From: JAHJQQ01 sp041739295
GTDB lineage: Bacteria; Pseudomonadota; Gammaproteobacteria; Thiohalobacterales; Thiohalobacteraceae
Assembly (NCBI GenBank): GCA_041739295.1
Contig: JBGSOE010000229.1
Span: forward strand, 1-36,122
Reading direction: 5' to 3'
Length of the DNA: 36,122 bases
Part shown: piece after piece, positions 24,354 through 33,299 of the stretch
Numbering within the stretch: the first letter of the stretch is position 1
How the letters are laid out: the number at the start of each line of letters is the position of its first letter
The notes under the pieces: model-generated
The model's input: the letters and a program-made list of their open reading frames with translations, nothing else
Told to the model about the DNA's origin: nothing
The model's database searches: none
Position numbers and translations under genes: made by a program

Positions 24354-25220
24354 TCAGGCGACGAGTGCCGCCTTGAGTTTCTTCATGGCGTTATTTTCAA
24401 GTTGCCGAATGCGCTCGGCCGACACCTGGTAGCGGTCTGCAAGGATCTGTAGCGTGGCCTTGTCGTCAGTCAGCCAGCGCGCAGCAACGATATCCCGGCT
24501 GCGTTCATCCAAATCGCCTAAGGCACCCTGCAAGGCTTCGACGTTGTGTGTTTTCCAGTCGGCAGCCTCCAGAATCTGTGCGGGGTCCATGCGCGCATCT
24601 TGCAGATAGGCGGCTGGAGAGAAGGTGCGCTCGTCATCGTCATCATCGGATGACAGATCGAAGGCTACATCCTGCCCGCTCAGGCGGGATTCCATTTCCA
24701 GTACCGTTTCCGGTTTGACGCCCAGATCCTTGGCGACGGCGGCAACCTCGGCGCTGTTCAACCAGCCCAGACGTTTCTTGGCGCTGCGCAGATTGAAGAA
24801 CAGTTTGCGCTGGGCCTTGGTGGTCGCGACTTTGACTATGCGCCAGTTACGCAAAATGAATTCATGGATCTCGGCCCGCACCCAATGCACGGCGAAAGAT
24901 ACCAGGCGCACGCCGACGCTGGGATCGAAGCGCTTAACCGCCTTCATCAGGCCGATGTTGCCTTCCTGGATGAGGTCGCTGAGTGGCAGGCCATAGCCGC
25001 TGTAACCGCGGGCAACATGCACCACAAAGCGCAGATGAGAGAGGACCAAACGACGCGCAGCATCAAGGTCGTTGTCGCGCTGCAGGCGTACCGCAAGCTC
25101 CTGTTCTTCCTCTGCACTCAGTACGGCGATGCTGTTCGCGGCCTGGATATAGCCGTTCAGATCGCCACTGGTCAGGGCAAAAGTAGGGTCTGGATAGGTG
25201 CGAACCAACGCGCTGTTCAT
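24354..25220 (-). CDS. rpoH: heat-shock sigma factor RpoH (sigma-32)
   Basis: Alternative sigma factor for heat-shock promoters. The 288 residues contain region 2 (LSHLRFVVHVARGY, DLIQEGNIGLMKAVKRFDP), the RpoH box QRKLFFNLR at residues 137-145, which is diagnostic for this group, and a C-terminal region 4 with YQVSAERIRQLENNAMKKL. GGAGG precedes the ATG. An inverted repeat of CIRCE type overlaps its promoter. In Pseudomonas rpoH lies next to ftsX; here a GGDEF gene lies between them. Confidence 0.97.
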   Translation of the reverse strand: MNSALVRTYPDPTFALTSGDLNGYIQAANSIAVLSAEEEQELAVRLQRDNDLDAARRLVLSHLRFVVHVARGYSGYGLPLSDLIQEGNIGLMKAVKRFDPSVGVRLVSFAVHWVRAEIHEFILRNWRIVKVATTKAQRKLFFNLRSAKKRLGWLNSAEVAAVAKDLGVKPETVLEMESRLSGQDVAFDLSSDDDDDERTFSPAAYLQDARMDPAQILEAADWKTHNVEALQGALGDLDERSRDIVAARWLTDDKATLQILADRYQVSAERIRQLENNAMKKLKAALVA

Positions 25221-25262
25221 TACTGATGTTCCTCCAATAACCGGGCCGCTCTAGCAGGATAA

Positions 25263-25292
25263 ATACTAGCACTCGTTCCCTTCGAGTGCCAA
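25263..25292 (-). promoter_or_regulatory. rpoH promoter with CIRCE-type HrcA operator
   Basis: Read on the minus strand, TTGGCACTC, a nine-base spacer and GAGTGCTAG (25266-25292) match the CIRCE consensus TTAGCACTC-N9-GAGTGCTAA at 16 of 18 arm positions. The same bases include a good sigma-70 promoter: TTGGCA (25287-25292) and TAGTAT (25263-25268) spaced 18 bases apart. The -10 box lies about 45 bases before the rpoH ATG. HrcA bound here would block RNA polymerase directly. Confidence 0.82.
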
Positions 25293-25323
25293 TCGGCGGG
25301 TAAGTTCCTTGGTCTTATGAGGT

Positions 25324-26637
25324 TTAGGCACAGACCTGATTGCGTCCGCGGGCCTTGGCGGCGTACAGGGCGCGGTCTGCCAGGGTGAGAAGCTGGGTGA
25401 GGGTTGGGGACGTCAACGAGGCGGTCGAGGCCAGACCGATACTGATGGTTATGGGATAGCCGGCCGGGCGCAGGGATTCCACCTGGGCGCGCAACGACTC
25501 ACCACGTTTTTGTGCCTCGGCGAGGCTACAACGTGGGATCAGCACAGCAAATTCTTCACCCCCAAATCGGACCACCAGAGTGTCATCGCGCAGATTGCCA
25601 ATAAGTAGCGAGCCGAGTTCTTCGAGGATTCTATCACCGGTTATATGGCCGTAATTATCATTGACCTTCTTGAAAAGATCGATATCTATCAGCATTGCCG
25701 ATACTGGTTGTTTGCGCCGATCGGCGATAAATTGCTCGCCGTGGTCCAACAAATAGCGTTTGTTTCGGACGCCGGTGAGGCTGTCGGTCGTCGCCAGCTG
25801 GCGCATCTCTTCCGTTTGGGTTTTGAGGGCGCTGAACTGTTGCTTGATCAGCAACAGCGAACGGATGCGCGCCAGCAGCACCTCTTCAATAATGGGCTTG
25901 CTGACGAAATCGTTGGCGCCGGCATGGAACACCTCGGCCTGACGGTCATCGCCGGGTTCGGTCGCGGTTATGACCAGAACCGGCATTTCCTGTTGCGACA
26001 ATCGGAGTTTGGCACGTATGGCATGCAGCAGATCGCCGCCGGTGAGACGACCCTTGAGGTAAAAATCAGTGACGACGATATCGACGTCGGCGCCACGATC
26101 ATGGCCTAGAGGGTTTTCCAGCAGGATATCCAGGGCGTCTTCGGCATTCGTGGTGTGTTGCACCTGCAGACCGTGTCGTTCCATCAGGCGAATAGTTTGC
26201 GCGGCGACCGTGGGACTGTCCTCAACGTAAAGGATGCGTCCGACCAGGCCGCAGTTGCGGCGCGTGAAGTCCTTGAGGAATTCCGCAAAGGCCTGGTAAC
26301 CGAGCGACTTGTCGAAATAGTCGGTGACACCCGCAGCAAAACCCTCACGCAGCAACCGTTCATCGGCGTCGCCAGACACGACTATGACAGGTGTGTATTG
26401 ATGAATGCGGTCGTTGCGGACTTGGCGGCTCAGATCCAGGCCGTCCATGTCCGGTAACATCAATGCCGTGGTAATGAGCTCAAAATGCCCAGCCCGCATG
26501 CAGGCGATCGCTTCCTGACCGGTGCCACAGAGGGTGATTTGTGCGTGCGGCATTTCTTCGGCAAGGACGCGGGTCACAATGGTCCGCGCGACTTCCGAGC
26601 CGTCGACCACGAGGATATGGGTTAAGCGAGGATTCAT
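25324..26637 (-). CDS. PleD-like diguanylate cyclase with two receiver domains
   Basis: Response regulator of 437 residues predicted to make cyclic di-GMP. Receiver 1 (about 7-122) is degenerate: the second acidic residue is G13 and the phosphoacceptor position, four before P62, is A58; K110 remains. Receiver 2 (about 133-258) is intact with E139, D140, D191 and K247. The GGDEF domain (about 280-437) has an active-type GGEEF at 359-363. The inhibitory RxxD site five residues before it reads RDDT, so product inhibition may be weak. It lies alone between ftsX and rpoH. Confidence 0.9.
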   Translation of the reverse strand: MNPRLTHILVVDGSEVARTIVTRVLAEEMPHAQITLCGTGQEAIACMRAGHFELITTALMLPDMDGLDLSRQVRNDRIHQYTPVIVVSGDADERLLREGFAAGVTDYFDKSLGYQAFAEFLKDFTRRNCGLVGRILYVEDSPTVAAQTIRLMERHGLQVQHTTNAEDALDILLENPLGHDRGADVDIVVTDFYLKGRLTGGDLLHAIRAKLRLSQQEMPVLVITATEPGDDRQAEVFHAGANDFVSKPIIEEVLLARIRSLLLIKQQFSALKTQTEEMRQLATTDSLTGVRNKRYLLDHGEQFIADRRKQPVSAMLIDIDLFKKVNDNYGHITGDRILEELGSLLIGNLRDDTLVVRFGGEEFAVLIPRCSLAEAQKRGESLRAQVESLRPAGYPITISIGLASTASLTSPTLTQLLTLADRALYAAKARGRNQVCA

Positions 26638-26741
26638 GGACAGATTTAACCGTGGTGCCTGGGTTCCATCCCTGGCGATAACACGGTTAGCGGCCCTTGG
26701 CGCGATTGTTTTAGGCAGCAGGAATCTTGAAAAGGGAGGAT

Positions 26742-27734
26742 TTAAGTGGGTTCAATGTCATCGAGATGGCGGCCCACGGCCAGCCAGGAACCCGCCAGTC
26801 CCAAGCTGATGCCTGCGAGTAGAAGCAGTCCTATCCCTTGCCAAGACGGACCCATCAACAGGAAGCTGCTGTCGTAGAGCACGGCAAGCTGTCGGGCGGG
26901 TGCATCGATTAACCAGAAGCCCAGACTTACCAGTATCCACGCCAGTAGAGCGCCCAATAAGCCATACCACAAACCGATATAGAGGAATGGACGGCGAATG
27001 AAGGCATCGGTGCCGCCGATTAATTTGCTGACTTCAATCTCATCGCGGCGATTTTGAATATCGAGGCGGATGGTGTTGCCGACAATCAATAACACGGCCA
27101 GAGCCAGCAAGGCGCCGACGACCAGAATGCCGCGCCGGCCGATCTCCATCAACGTACCGAAACGGCGTACCCATTGCAGATCAATTTGCGCCAGTTCGAC
27201 TTCGGGCAGACGCCCAAGATCATCCACGAGTGCTTCGGTGTCATCCGGCATGCCTGGTTTAACCACCAGTACACCCGGTAACGGGTTTTCTTCGAGCGCA
27301 TTCAACGCCTCGCCGAACCCAGACAGCTCACGAAACTCGGCCAATGCCTGGTCGCGATGGATGATGTGGACTGCCGCGATGCGTGGCCAGCTTTTCAGTT
27401 CGTTCGCCAGACGATCAGTCTGCGCATCGCTGGTAGCTTGGCGCATGAATAATGAAATACTGCTGCTGCCATCCCAAGTGGTGTTGAGGCGCTGTAGATT
27501 GTCGAGCATAACCAGCAGTCCGCTCGGCAGCGCCAGTGCGATGGCAATGACTGCCGTGGTCAGGATGCTCGAGAACGGATTGCGGTACAGGCGCCCCAGG
27601 CTAGAGACAAATACCTGAGCATGCAGGCGCCCATAGCTGCGCAGCCATTGATTAATGGCGAGATGCTGCCGACGCGTCGCGCCCGGCCCTTGTGCTGGCT
27701 GAGGCGTGCGCTGAGTGCGCTGCGGGCGTTTCAT
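26742..27734 (-). CDS. ftsX: cell division protein FtsX
   Basis: Permease-like partner of FtsE that couples the divisome to peptidoglycan hydrolases. The 330 residues have a polar N-terminal tail, one helix near residue 60, a periplasmic domain, and three further helices in the C-terminal half with the EVSKLIGGTDAFIRRPFLYIG motif typical of FtsX. Its ATG overlaps the ftsE stop by four bases. Confidence 0.95.
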   Translation of the reverse strand: MKRPQRTQRTPQPAQGPGATRRQHLAINQWLRSYGRLHAQVFVSSLGRLYRNPFSSILTTAVIAIALALPSGLLVMLDNLQRLNTTWDGSSSISLFMRQATSDAQTDRLANELKSWPRIAAVHIIHRDQALAEFRELSGFGEALNALEENPLPGVLVVKPGMPDDTEALVDDLGRLPEVELAQIDLQWVRRFGTLMEIGRRGILVVGALLALAVLLIVGNTIRLDIQNRRDEIEVSKLIGGTDAFIRRPFLYIGLWYGLLGALLAWILVSLGFWLIDAPARQLAVLYDSSFLLMGPSWQGIGLLLLAGISLGLAGSWLAVGRHLDDIEPT

Positions 27735-28405
27735 GTTTCGGGTATCCCGCCGGTCTCGATTAATCGGCCCTGTTTCAATCGCAGAATCGGATGCTGTAAT
27801 TGCGAAATAAGATCCAGGTCGTGGCTGGCGATCAGCACTGTGACACCCACCTGATTGAACTGCGCGAACAGCTTCATGATTTCCCGTGACAGCTCGGGAT
27901 CGAGATTGCCCGTGGGCTCGTCGGCCAGCAGTAGCGTGGGTTTGTTCACCACGGCGCGTGCGATACCAACGCGCTGCTGTTCGCCACCCGATAGCGTAAT
28001 CGGATAGGCGCGTTCTTTGCCTAGTAGGCCGACTTTGTCCAGCGCGGCGCGCACGCGTCGGCCGATTTCCGCAGTACCGTAGCCGGAAATCACTAAGGGC
28101 AGCGCGACATTATCGAACACCGTGCGGTCGAACAGCAACTTGTGGCTCTGGAAGGTGATGCCGATCTTGCGGCGCAGATACGGTATACCGCGTCGGCCCA
28201 CGCGCGCCAGGTTGACGCCATCGATGTGGATCTGGCCCTGATTGGCGCGCTCAATCAAGGCAATCAATTTTAACAGCGTGCTCTTGCCGGCACCGGAATG
28301 GCCGGTGAGAAACGCCATTTGCCCGCGTGGCAGGTGGAAATTGAGACCACTCAGGGCTTCATAGCCCCCCGGGTAGCGTTTGCTGACGTTGTCAAAACGG
28401 ATCAT
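27731..28405 (-). CDS. ftsE: cell division ATP-binding protein FtsE
   Basis: ABC-type ATPase that works with FtsX. The 224 residues contain Walker A GHSGAGKST, Q-loop region FQSHKLL, signature LSGGEQQRVGIARA and Walker B LLLADEPTGNLD. Start is at IRFDNVSKRYPGGYEAL, standard for FtsE. It is the middle gene of ftsY-ftsE-ftsX. Confidence 0.97.
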   Translation of the reverse strand: MIRFDNVSKRYPGGYEALSGLNFHLPRGQMAFLTGHSGAGKSTLLKLIALIERANQGQIHIDGVNLARVGRRGIPYLRRKIGITFQSHKLLFDRTVFDNVALPLVISGYGTAEIGRRVRAALDKVGLLGKERAYPITLSGGEQQRVGIARAVVNKPTLLLADEPTGNLDPELSREIMKLFAQFNQVGVTVLIASHDLDLISQLQHPILRLKQGRLIETGGIPET

Positions 28406-28469
28406 GTTTTATACAAGTAGAATTGAAATCGAGTGGGCGCGTTTGATTGCGCAAGGGCATGCGGCCTGA

Positions 28470-29480
28470 TTATTTTTCAAATAGTGCGCCGACGAACTGC
28501 TCGGCGTCGAATTCACGCAAATCTTCAATGCTTTCGCCAACGCCGATGAAGCGGATTGGTATGCCCAGCCGTTTGGCGATCGCGAAAATAATGCCGCCTT
28601 TGGCCGTGCCGTCTAGCTTGGTCAGGCAGATGCCTGTCAGGCCGACTGCCGCATTGAATTGTTCAGCCTGATTGATGGCATTCTGACCAGTGCCGGCATC
28701 AACCACCAGCAATACTTCGTGCGGCGCCGTGATATCCAGCTTGGTCAGCACGCGTTTAATCTTCTTGAGTTCTTCCATCAGATTCGACTGGGTATGCAAT
28801 CGTCCCGCGGTATCGGCGATCAATACATCAATACCACGGGCCTGCGCCGACTGTAGCGCATCGAAGATCACTGATGCCGAATCGGCACCCTGATGCTGCG
28901 CGACCACCGGAATGCCATTGCGTTCGCCCCATACTTCGAGTTGTTCGACTGCAGCGGCGCGAAACGTATCGCCAGCAGCCAACATGACCGATTTGCCATC
29001 GTTCTGCAGGCGTCGCGCAAGTTTGCCAATGGTGGTGGTCTTGCCGGCGCCGTTGACGCCAACCATCAGGATCACGAACGGGCGTTTGGTTTCATCCATC
29101 TGCAACGGCTTACTGCAAGGACGCAGAATGGCCGTCATGTCTTCGCGCAGCGCGCCCATTAATGCCTCGGCATCGGCCAGCTGCTTACGCGCGACACGCT
29201 TGGTCAGATCCCCGATAATGCCCTGGGTGGCGTCCACGCCGACATCGGCGACCAGCAGTTGCGTCTCAATGTCCTCTAGTAATGCGGCATCAATCTGTTT
29301 GTGGCCCAACACCAGATTGGCGATGCCATCAGTGAGACTGCTGCGCGTCTTGGTGAGACCTGCCTTGAGGCGCGCGAACAGGCCTGGCGTGGCCGTCGCC
29401 GCGACAGCTGCATCTGTCTCGGCGTTGGGCTGGGTGCCGTCGTCGTTACTGGATTTATTTTTTTTACCGAAACCAAACAT
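28470..29480 (-). CDS. ftsY: signal recognition particle receptor FtsY
   Basis: GTPase that receives ribosome-nascent-chain-SRP complexes at the membrane. The NG domain shows G1 GVNGAGKTTTIGKLA, DTFRAAAVEQL, G3 DTAGR and G4 TKLDGTAKGG. The acidic N-terminal A domain is short. I chose the ATG at 29480, which gives the typical MFGFGKKNK start and 336 residues; in-frame ATGs at 29495 and 29519 are possible and none has a strong ribosome site. It is divergent from the first M16 peptidase gene. Confidence 0.95.
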   Translation of the reverse strand: MFGFGKKNKSSNDDGTQPNAETDAAVAATATPGLFARLKAGLTKTRSSLTDGIANLVLGHKQIDAALLEDIETQLLVADVGVDATQGIIGDLTKRVARKQLADAEALMGALREDMTAILRPCSKPLQMDETKRPFVILMVGVNGAGKTTTIGKLARRLQNDGKSVMLAAGDTFRAAAVEQLEVWGERNGIPVVAQHQGADSASVIFDALQSAQARGIDVLIADTAGRLHTQSNLMEELKKIKRVLTKLDITAPHEVLLVVDAGTGQNAINQAEQFNAAVGLTGICLTKLDGTAKGGIIFAIAKRLGIPIRFIGVGESIEDLREFDAEQFVGALFEK

Positions 29481-29576
29481 CGTATTTAGGGTCATTAGGA
29501 GAATTCGCGGGACCGGCATATCCTACCACCCGGCTCCGCCCAAGGTAACAAATGGCAACACAGGATATCTAAAAGA

Positions 29577-30971
29577 ATGAAGTTAACTATCTCAAAAAGG
29601 CTTGCATGGCTCCTGGCCAGCTGCCTATTCAGCAGTATGGCGGTCGCAGCATCGTCGCAAGTACACGAATATCGGCTTGAAAATGGTATGAAGCTGGTCG
29701 TCAAAGAAGACCATCGCGCGCCGGTTGTGGTCTCCCAGGTCTGGTACAAGGTTGGGTCCAGTTACGAAACCGAGGGTTACACCGGTCTCTCACATGTGCT
29801 TGAACACATGATGTTCAAAGGCACCAAACAACGCGGCCCTGGCGAGTTCTCGCGCATCATCGCCGAGAATGGCGGCAGTGAAAACGCCTTTACCAGCCGT
29901 GATTACACGGCCTATTTCCAGCGCCTCGAAAAGAGTCGACTGCCGGTAGCCTTCGAACTCGAAGCCGACCGCATGCGCAATCTGCGCCTGGATGCGGACG
30001 AATTCGCAAAAGAGGTCAGGGTGGTTATGGAGGAGCGGCGACTGCGTACCGAAGACAGTGCCACGGCGCTGACTTTCGAACAATTCAATGCGGTGGCCTT
30101 TTTGAACAGCCCCTATCGCAGCCCGATCATTGGCTGGATGGATGATCTGGAAGGTCTGCATGTCGAGGATCTGCAGAAGTGGTATCAGCAGTGGTATGCA
30201 CCGAACAACGCCGTGCTGGTCGTCGCGGGTGATGTTGATCCCGCGGAGGTGCTGAAACTGGCGCAGCGTCGTTTCGGCGTGTTGACCGCCAGTGAGATCC
30301 AGCCGACCAAGCCGCGGCGCGAAATCGAACAGCGCGGGACGCGCAGGTTAGTGGTCAAGGCGCCGGCCGAGGTGCCTTATCTGATTATGGGTTACAAGGT
30401 GCCGGTGCTGCTGACCGCAAAAGAAGACTGGGAGCCGTATGCGCTGGAAGTGCTGGCCGGCATTCTCGATGGTGGCGACAGTGCACGTTTCTCGCGCGAT
30501 CTGGTGCGTGGCAAGCAGATTGCCGTCAGCGCCGGCGCGGGTTATGACCTCAACGATCGCCAGCAAAGCCTGCTGTTGCTGGATGGGTCGCCGGCCAATG
30601 GGCACGATATGGCGGCGCTGGAAGTCGCGCTACGTGCCGAGATCGCCAAGTTGCAGAACACACCCATTACGACCGAAGAACTGGAGCGCGTCAAGGCGCA
30701 GGTGTTGGCGGATCATGTCTATCAGGAGGATTCCGTGTTCTATCAGGCCATGCAGATCGGCACCCTGGAGGCGGTAGGATTGGGTTGGCAAAAAATGGAT
30801 GAGTATTTGCCGCGCATCCAGGCGGTGACCGCCGAGCAGGTGCAGGCCGTGGCGCGTAAATATCTCATTGATGATCACCTGACAGTCGCTGTGCTCGATC
30901 CGCAGCCGATGGATGATGGAACACGCGCCGCTGCGCGCGCGGCGGCGAAGGGAGCTGGTCATGGTCATTAA
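29577..30971 (+). CDS. secreted M16 zinc peptidase, catalytic subunit
   Basis: M16 (pitrilysin-type) peptidase of 464 residues with an N-terminal signal sequence (RLAWLLASCLFSSMAVAASS). The inverted zinc motif HVLEH is intact at residues 73-77, and the downstream VVMEERRLRTE provides the third ligand glutamate. It pairs with the next gene, an inactive paralogue, as in the adjacent M16 pairs known near ftsY in Pseudomonas. It probably acts in the periplasm; the substrate is unknown. Confidence 0.93.
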   Translation: MKLTISKRLAWLLASCLFSSMAVAASSQVHEYRLENGMKLVVKEDHRAPVVVSQVWYKVGSSYETEGYTGLSHVLEHMMFKGTKQRGPGEFSRIIAENGGSENAFTSRDYTAYFQRLEKSRLPVAFELEADRMRNLRLDADEFAKEVRVVMEERRLRTEDSATALTFEQFNAVAFLNSPYRSPIIGWMDDLEGLHVEDLQKWYQQWYAPNNAVLVVAGDVDPAEVLKLAQRRFGVLTASEIQPTKPRREIEQRGTRRLVVKAPAEVPYLIMGYKVPVLLTAKEDWEPYALEVLAGILDGGDSARFSRDLVRGKQIAVSAGAGYDLNDRQQSLLLLDGSPANGHDMAALEVALRAEIAKLQNTPITTEELERVKAQVLADHVYQEDSVFYQAMQIGTLEAVGLGWQKMDEYLPRIQAVTAEQVQAVARKYLIDDHLTVAVLDPQPMDDGTRAAARAAAKGAGHGH

Positions 30972-32277
30972 ATTACGCAGGATAATGACGAGTGGGCTCT
31001 GGTTGTTCGCGCTGCTACTGGTTGCCCCGGTGCAGGCCATGGCGCCCATCGAGCATTGGGAAACAGCGAACGGTGCACGGGTGTTTTTCGTGCCCGCGCC
31101 GGAATTGCCGATGGTGGATATTCAAGTTGTGTTCAATGCCGGCGCGGCGCGTGATGGGAAACTACCCGGACTGGCGCAGTTTACCCATACCATGCTCGAT
31201 AAGGGCGCGGGCGGGTTATCGGCGGATCAGATTGCGCAACAACTGGAAGGTGTCGGTGCAAAACTGAGCGGTGATTCATTGCGTGACATGGCGACGTTTA
31301 ATCTGCGCAGCCTCAGCGATGCAAAATATCTGCAACCGGCCGTCGCCGTGTTTGCCAAGGTGTTAGCGCAGCCGGACTTCAATGCGATTGACCTGAAGCG
31401 TGAGCGTGAAAGCATGCTGATTGGTCTGCAGTACGCGTTGCAGAAGCCCGATACTGTGGCCGAGAAGGCGTTTTATGCAGGACTCTATGCTGAGCATCCC
31501 TATGCTTCACCGCCAGAGGGTACGGTTGAGAGCCTCAAGGCCATCGATCGCAAGGCGCTGCAAGCCTTCCATAAACGGTATTACGTGGCCCGCAATGCCG
31601 TGGTTGCCATTGTCGGTGCGGTAGATCGCGCACAAGCCGAACAATTGGCTGAGGCCGCGACAAAGGCGTTGCCGGCCGGTGAGCCCGCACCGGCCTTGCC
31701 CGCGGTTGCGGATCTGAAAGCGGCCAGCGAGCAACAGATCGCGCATCCCTCCAGTCAGACGCATATCCAGATTGGCGCGCCCGGTATCCGTCGCGACGAC
31801 CCGGATTACTTCACCCTGTACGTGGGCAATCATGTATTAGGTGGTGGCGGTCTGGTGTCGCGTCTCAGTGATGAAATACGTGAGAAACGCGGCCTGTCCT
31901 ACAGCGTCTACAGTTATTTCCTGCCGATGGCGGAAAGAGGTCCGTTCGAAGTGAGCCTGCAAACACGCGGCGATCAGGTGGCGGAGGCATTGAAGGTGAC
32001 GCGTGAAACCCTGGCAACCTACGTGGCCAACGGCCCGACGGCCGCCGAACTGGATGCAGCCAAGAAAAATATTACCGGTGGTCAGGCGCTGCGGATCGAC
32101 AGCAATAAAAAGATTCTCGAATATCTCGCTGTCATCGGTTTCTACAATTTGCCATTGGATTATTTGCTGACGTTTAACGACAAAATCGATGCAATCACGC
32201 TTGAGCAAGTGCGCGATGCACTCAAGCGGCGCATTCATCCGGACAATATGTTGACGGTGTTGGTTGGCGCAGAGTGA
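30961..32277 (+). CDS. M16 peptidase-like protein, inactive subunit
   Basis: A 438-residue M16 family protein. The zinc motif is lost: the equivalent stretch reads FTHTMLDKG, with HxxxD instead of HxxEH. The C-terminal M16 domain with LGGGGLVSRLSDEIREKRG is well kept. This is the pattern of a non-catalytic partner that forms a heterodimer with the previous gene product. I chose ATG 30961 because GGGAG precedes it and it gives a signal peptide ending VQAMA; it overlaps the upstream gene by 11 bases. Confidence 0.9.
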   Translation: MVIKLRRIMTSGLWLFALLLVAPVQAMAPIEHWETANGARVFFVPAPELPMVDIQVVFNAGAARDGKLPGLAQFTHTMLDKGAGGLSADQIAQQLEGVGAKLSGDSLRDMATFNLRSLSDAKYLQPAVAVFAKVLAQPDFNAIDLKRERESMLIGLQYALQKPDTVAEKAFYAGLYAEHPYASPPEGTVESLKAIDRKALQAFHKRYYVARNAVVAIVGAVDRAQAEQLAEAATKALPAGEPAPALPAVADLKAASEQQIAHPSSQTHIQIGAPGIRRDDPDYFTLYVGNHVLGGGGLVSRLSDEIREKRGLSYSVYSYFLPMAERGPFEVSLQTRGDQVAEALKVTRETLATYVANGPTAAELDAAKKNITGGQALRIDSNKKILEYLAVIGFYNLPLDYLLTFNDKIDAITLEQVRDALKRRIHPDNMLTVLVGAE

Positions 32278-32364
32278 TGTCGACGATTCGCGTGCGCATT
32301 GGCTGACAAAGCGCGCGAGTGAATCTGATAGTGATTTTGATGAGAATGTATACGCTTCGTCCTG

Positions 32365-32398
32365 AGCGACCGATCATGGAATGATTGGTCGCTGTTTT
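32365..32398 (+). terminator. rho-independent terminator after the M16 pair
   Basis: Arms AGCGACCGATCAT (32365-32377) and ATGATTGGTCGCT (32381-32393) pair over 13 positions with one G-T wobble and a GGA loop, followed by GTTTTA. It ends the peptidase transcript just before the lamin-tail gene. Confidence 0.83.
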
Positions 32399-32438
32399 AC
32401 TCACACCAATAACACATGAAATCTTGGAGAATAACGCC

Positions 32439-33107
32439 ATGGAACGGTATGTCTCTCACGGGGGCGTGTGCGCCCTTTGTCTGTCCGCAGTTGCCTTATC
32501 ATTACCTGCCTCAGCCAGTGCAGTGGTGATTTCTGAAATCCTCTACGATGCCGCTGGCAGTGATGCCGGCAATGTATTTGTTGAGTTGTATGGTGCCGCT
32601 GGTACCGATCTAAGCAGTTGGTCGTTGCAGGCTATCAACGGCGGTGATGGGTCTCTTTATAAGACCGTCAGCCTCAGCGGAGCGATTCCGCTGGATGGCG
32701 TGTTCGTGATCGCCGAGGCGTTGTCCGGCGGTGGCACGAATGTCGTCAATGCTGATTTAATCACCAGTGTCGATTTCCAAAACGGCCCGGACTCGGTGCA
32801 ACTTTTCAACGGTGCGACGCTGGTTGATGCCATCGGCTACGGTGATTTCACGGGACTCTTCTTCGCAGGTGAAGGTACTGCAGTATCTGATCCGGTCGCG
32901 GGTAGTAGTCTTGCACGCACTAATCCTCTCCTGGATACCAACGATAATCTGGCAGATTTCGCGGCCCTGACGATTCCGACACCGGGAACCGTGCCGATCA
33001 GTGCAGTGCCGTTGCCAGCGGCGCTGCCACTGTTCGGGTATGGGTTGACCCTGCTTACTCTGTGGAGTCGGCGTCGCAATTCGACAGTAGATTATCAAGT
33101 CATCTAG
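32439..33107 (+). CDS. lamin-tail-domain protein with VPLPA-type sorting signal
   Basis: A 222-residue exported protein: signal peptide ending near ALSLPASASA, a lamin-tail-like domain starting VVISEILYDAAGSDAGNVFVEL and including SSWSLQAING, and a C-terminal sorting tail beginning VPLPAALPLFGYG at residue 190, then a helix and RRRN. The tail matches the VPLPA variant of PEP-CTERM signals, processed by exosortases in bacteria that make extracellular polysaccharide. The ATG at 32439 follows TTGGAGA; an in-frame GTG at 32385 would add 18 unlikely residues. No exosortase gene is in this window. The role is unknown; surface attachment is a guess. Confidence 0.8.
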   Translation: MERYVSHGGVCALCLSAVALSLPASASAVVISEILYDAAGSDAGNVFVELYGAAGTDLSSWSLQAINGGDGSLYKTVSLSGAIPLDGVFVIAEALSGGGTNVVNADLITSVDFQNGPDSVQLFNGATLVDAIGYGDFTGLFFAGEGTAVSDPVAGSSLARTNPLLDTNDNLADFAALTIPTPGTVPISAVPLPAALPLFGYGLTLLTLWSRRRNSTVDYQVI

Positions 33108-33136
33108 CGCACTTGGTACTGTGTTGTAGCAGTGGT

Positions 33137-33166
33137 CTTGCCGCGAACAGACAATTCGCGGCCAAG
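33137..33166 (+). terminator. hairpin after the lamin-tail gene
   Basis: CTTGCCGCGAA (33137-33147) pairs with TTCGCGGCCAAG (33155-33166) with one bulged base. There is no T-run, so it is a weak or factor-dependent terminator or an RNA end-protecting hairpin. The rest of 33167-33299 holds no gene. Confidence 0.5.
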
Positions 33167-33299
33167 GTCGCTCGTGCAGATGTGATGGATGGCGCTTGCG
33201 ACAACTGAGCGCGCATGCGCGCAAGAAGTTTGACGGGCCGGCCCAAGGACGGGATTATGGACAGAGGGAATGTCCCCGGCCCACCTTTAAATTAACGCG

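Noticed and set aside
26647..26699. TAACCGTG / CACGGTTA inverted repeat between ftsX and the GGDEF gene
   Set aside because: The eight-base arms are separated by 37 bases and the interior does not pair, so it is not a convincing terminator or operator.
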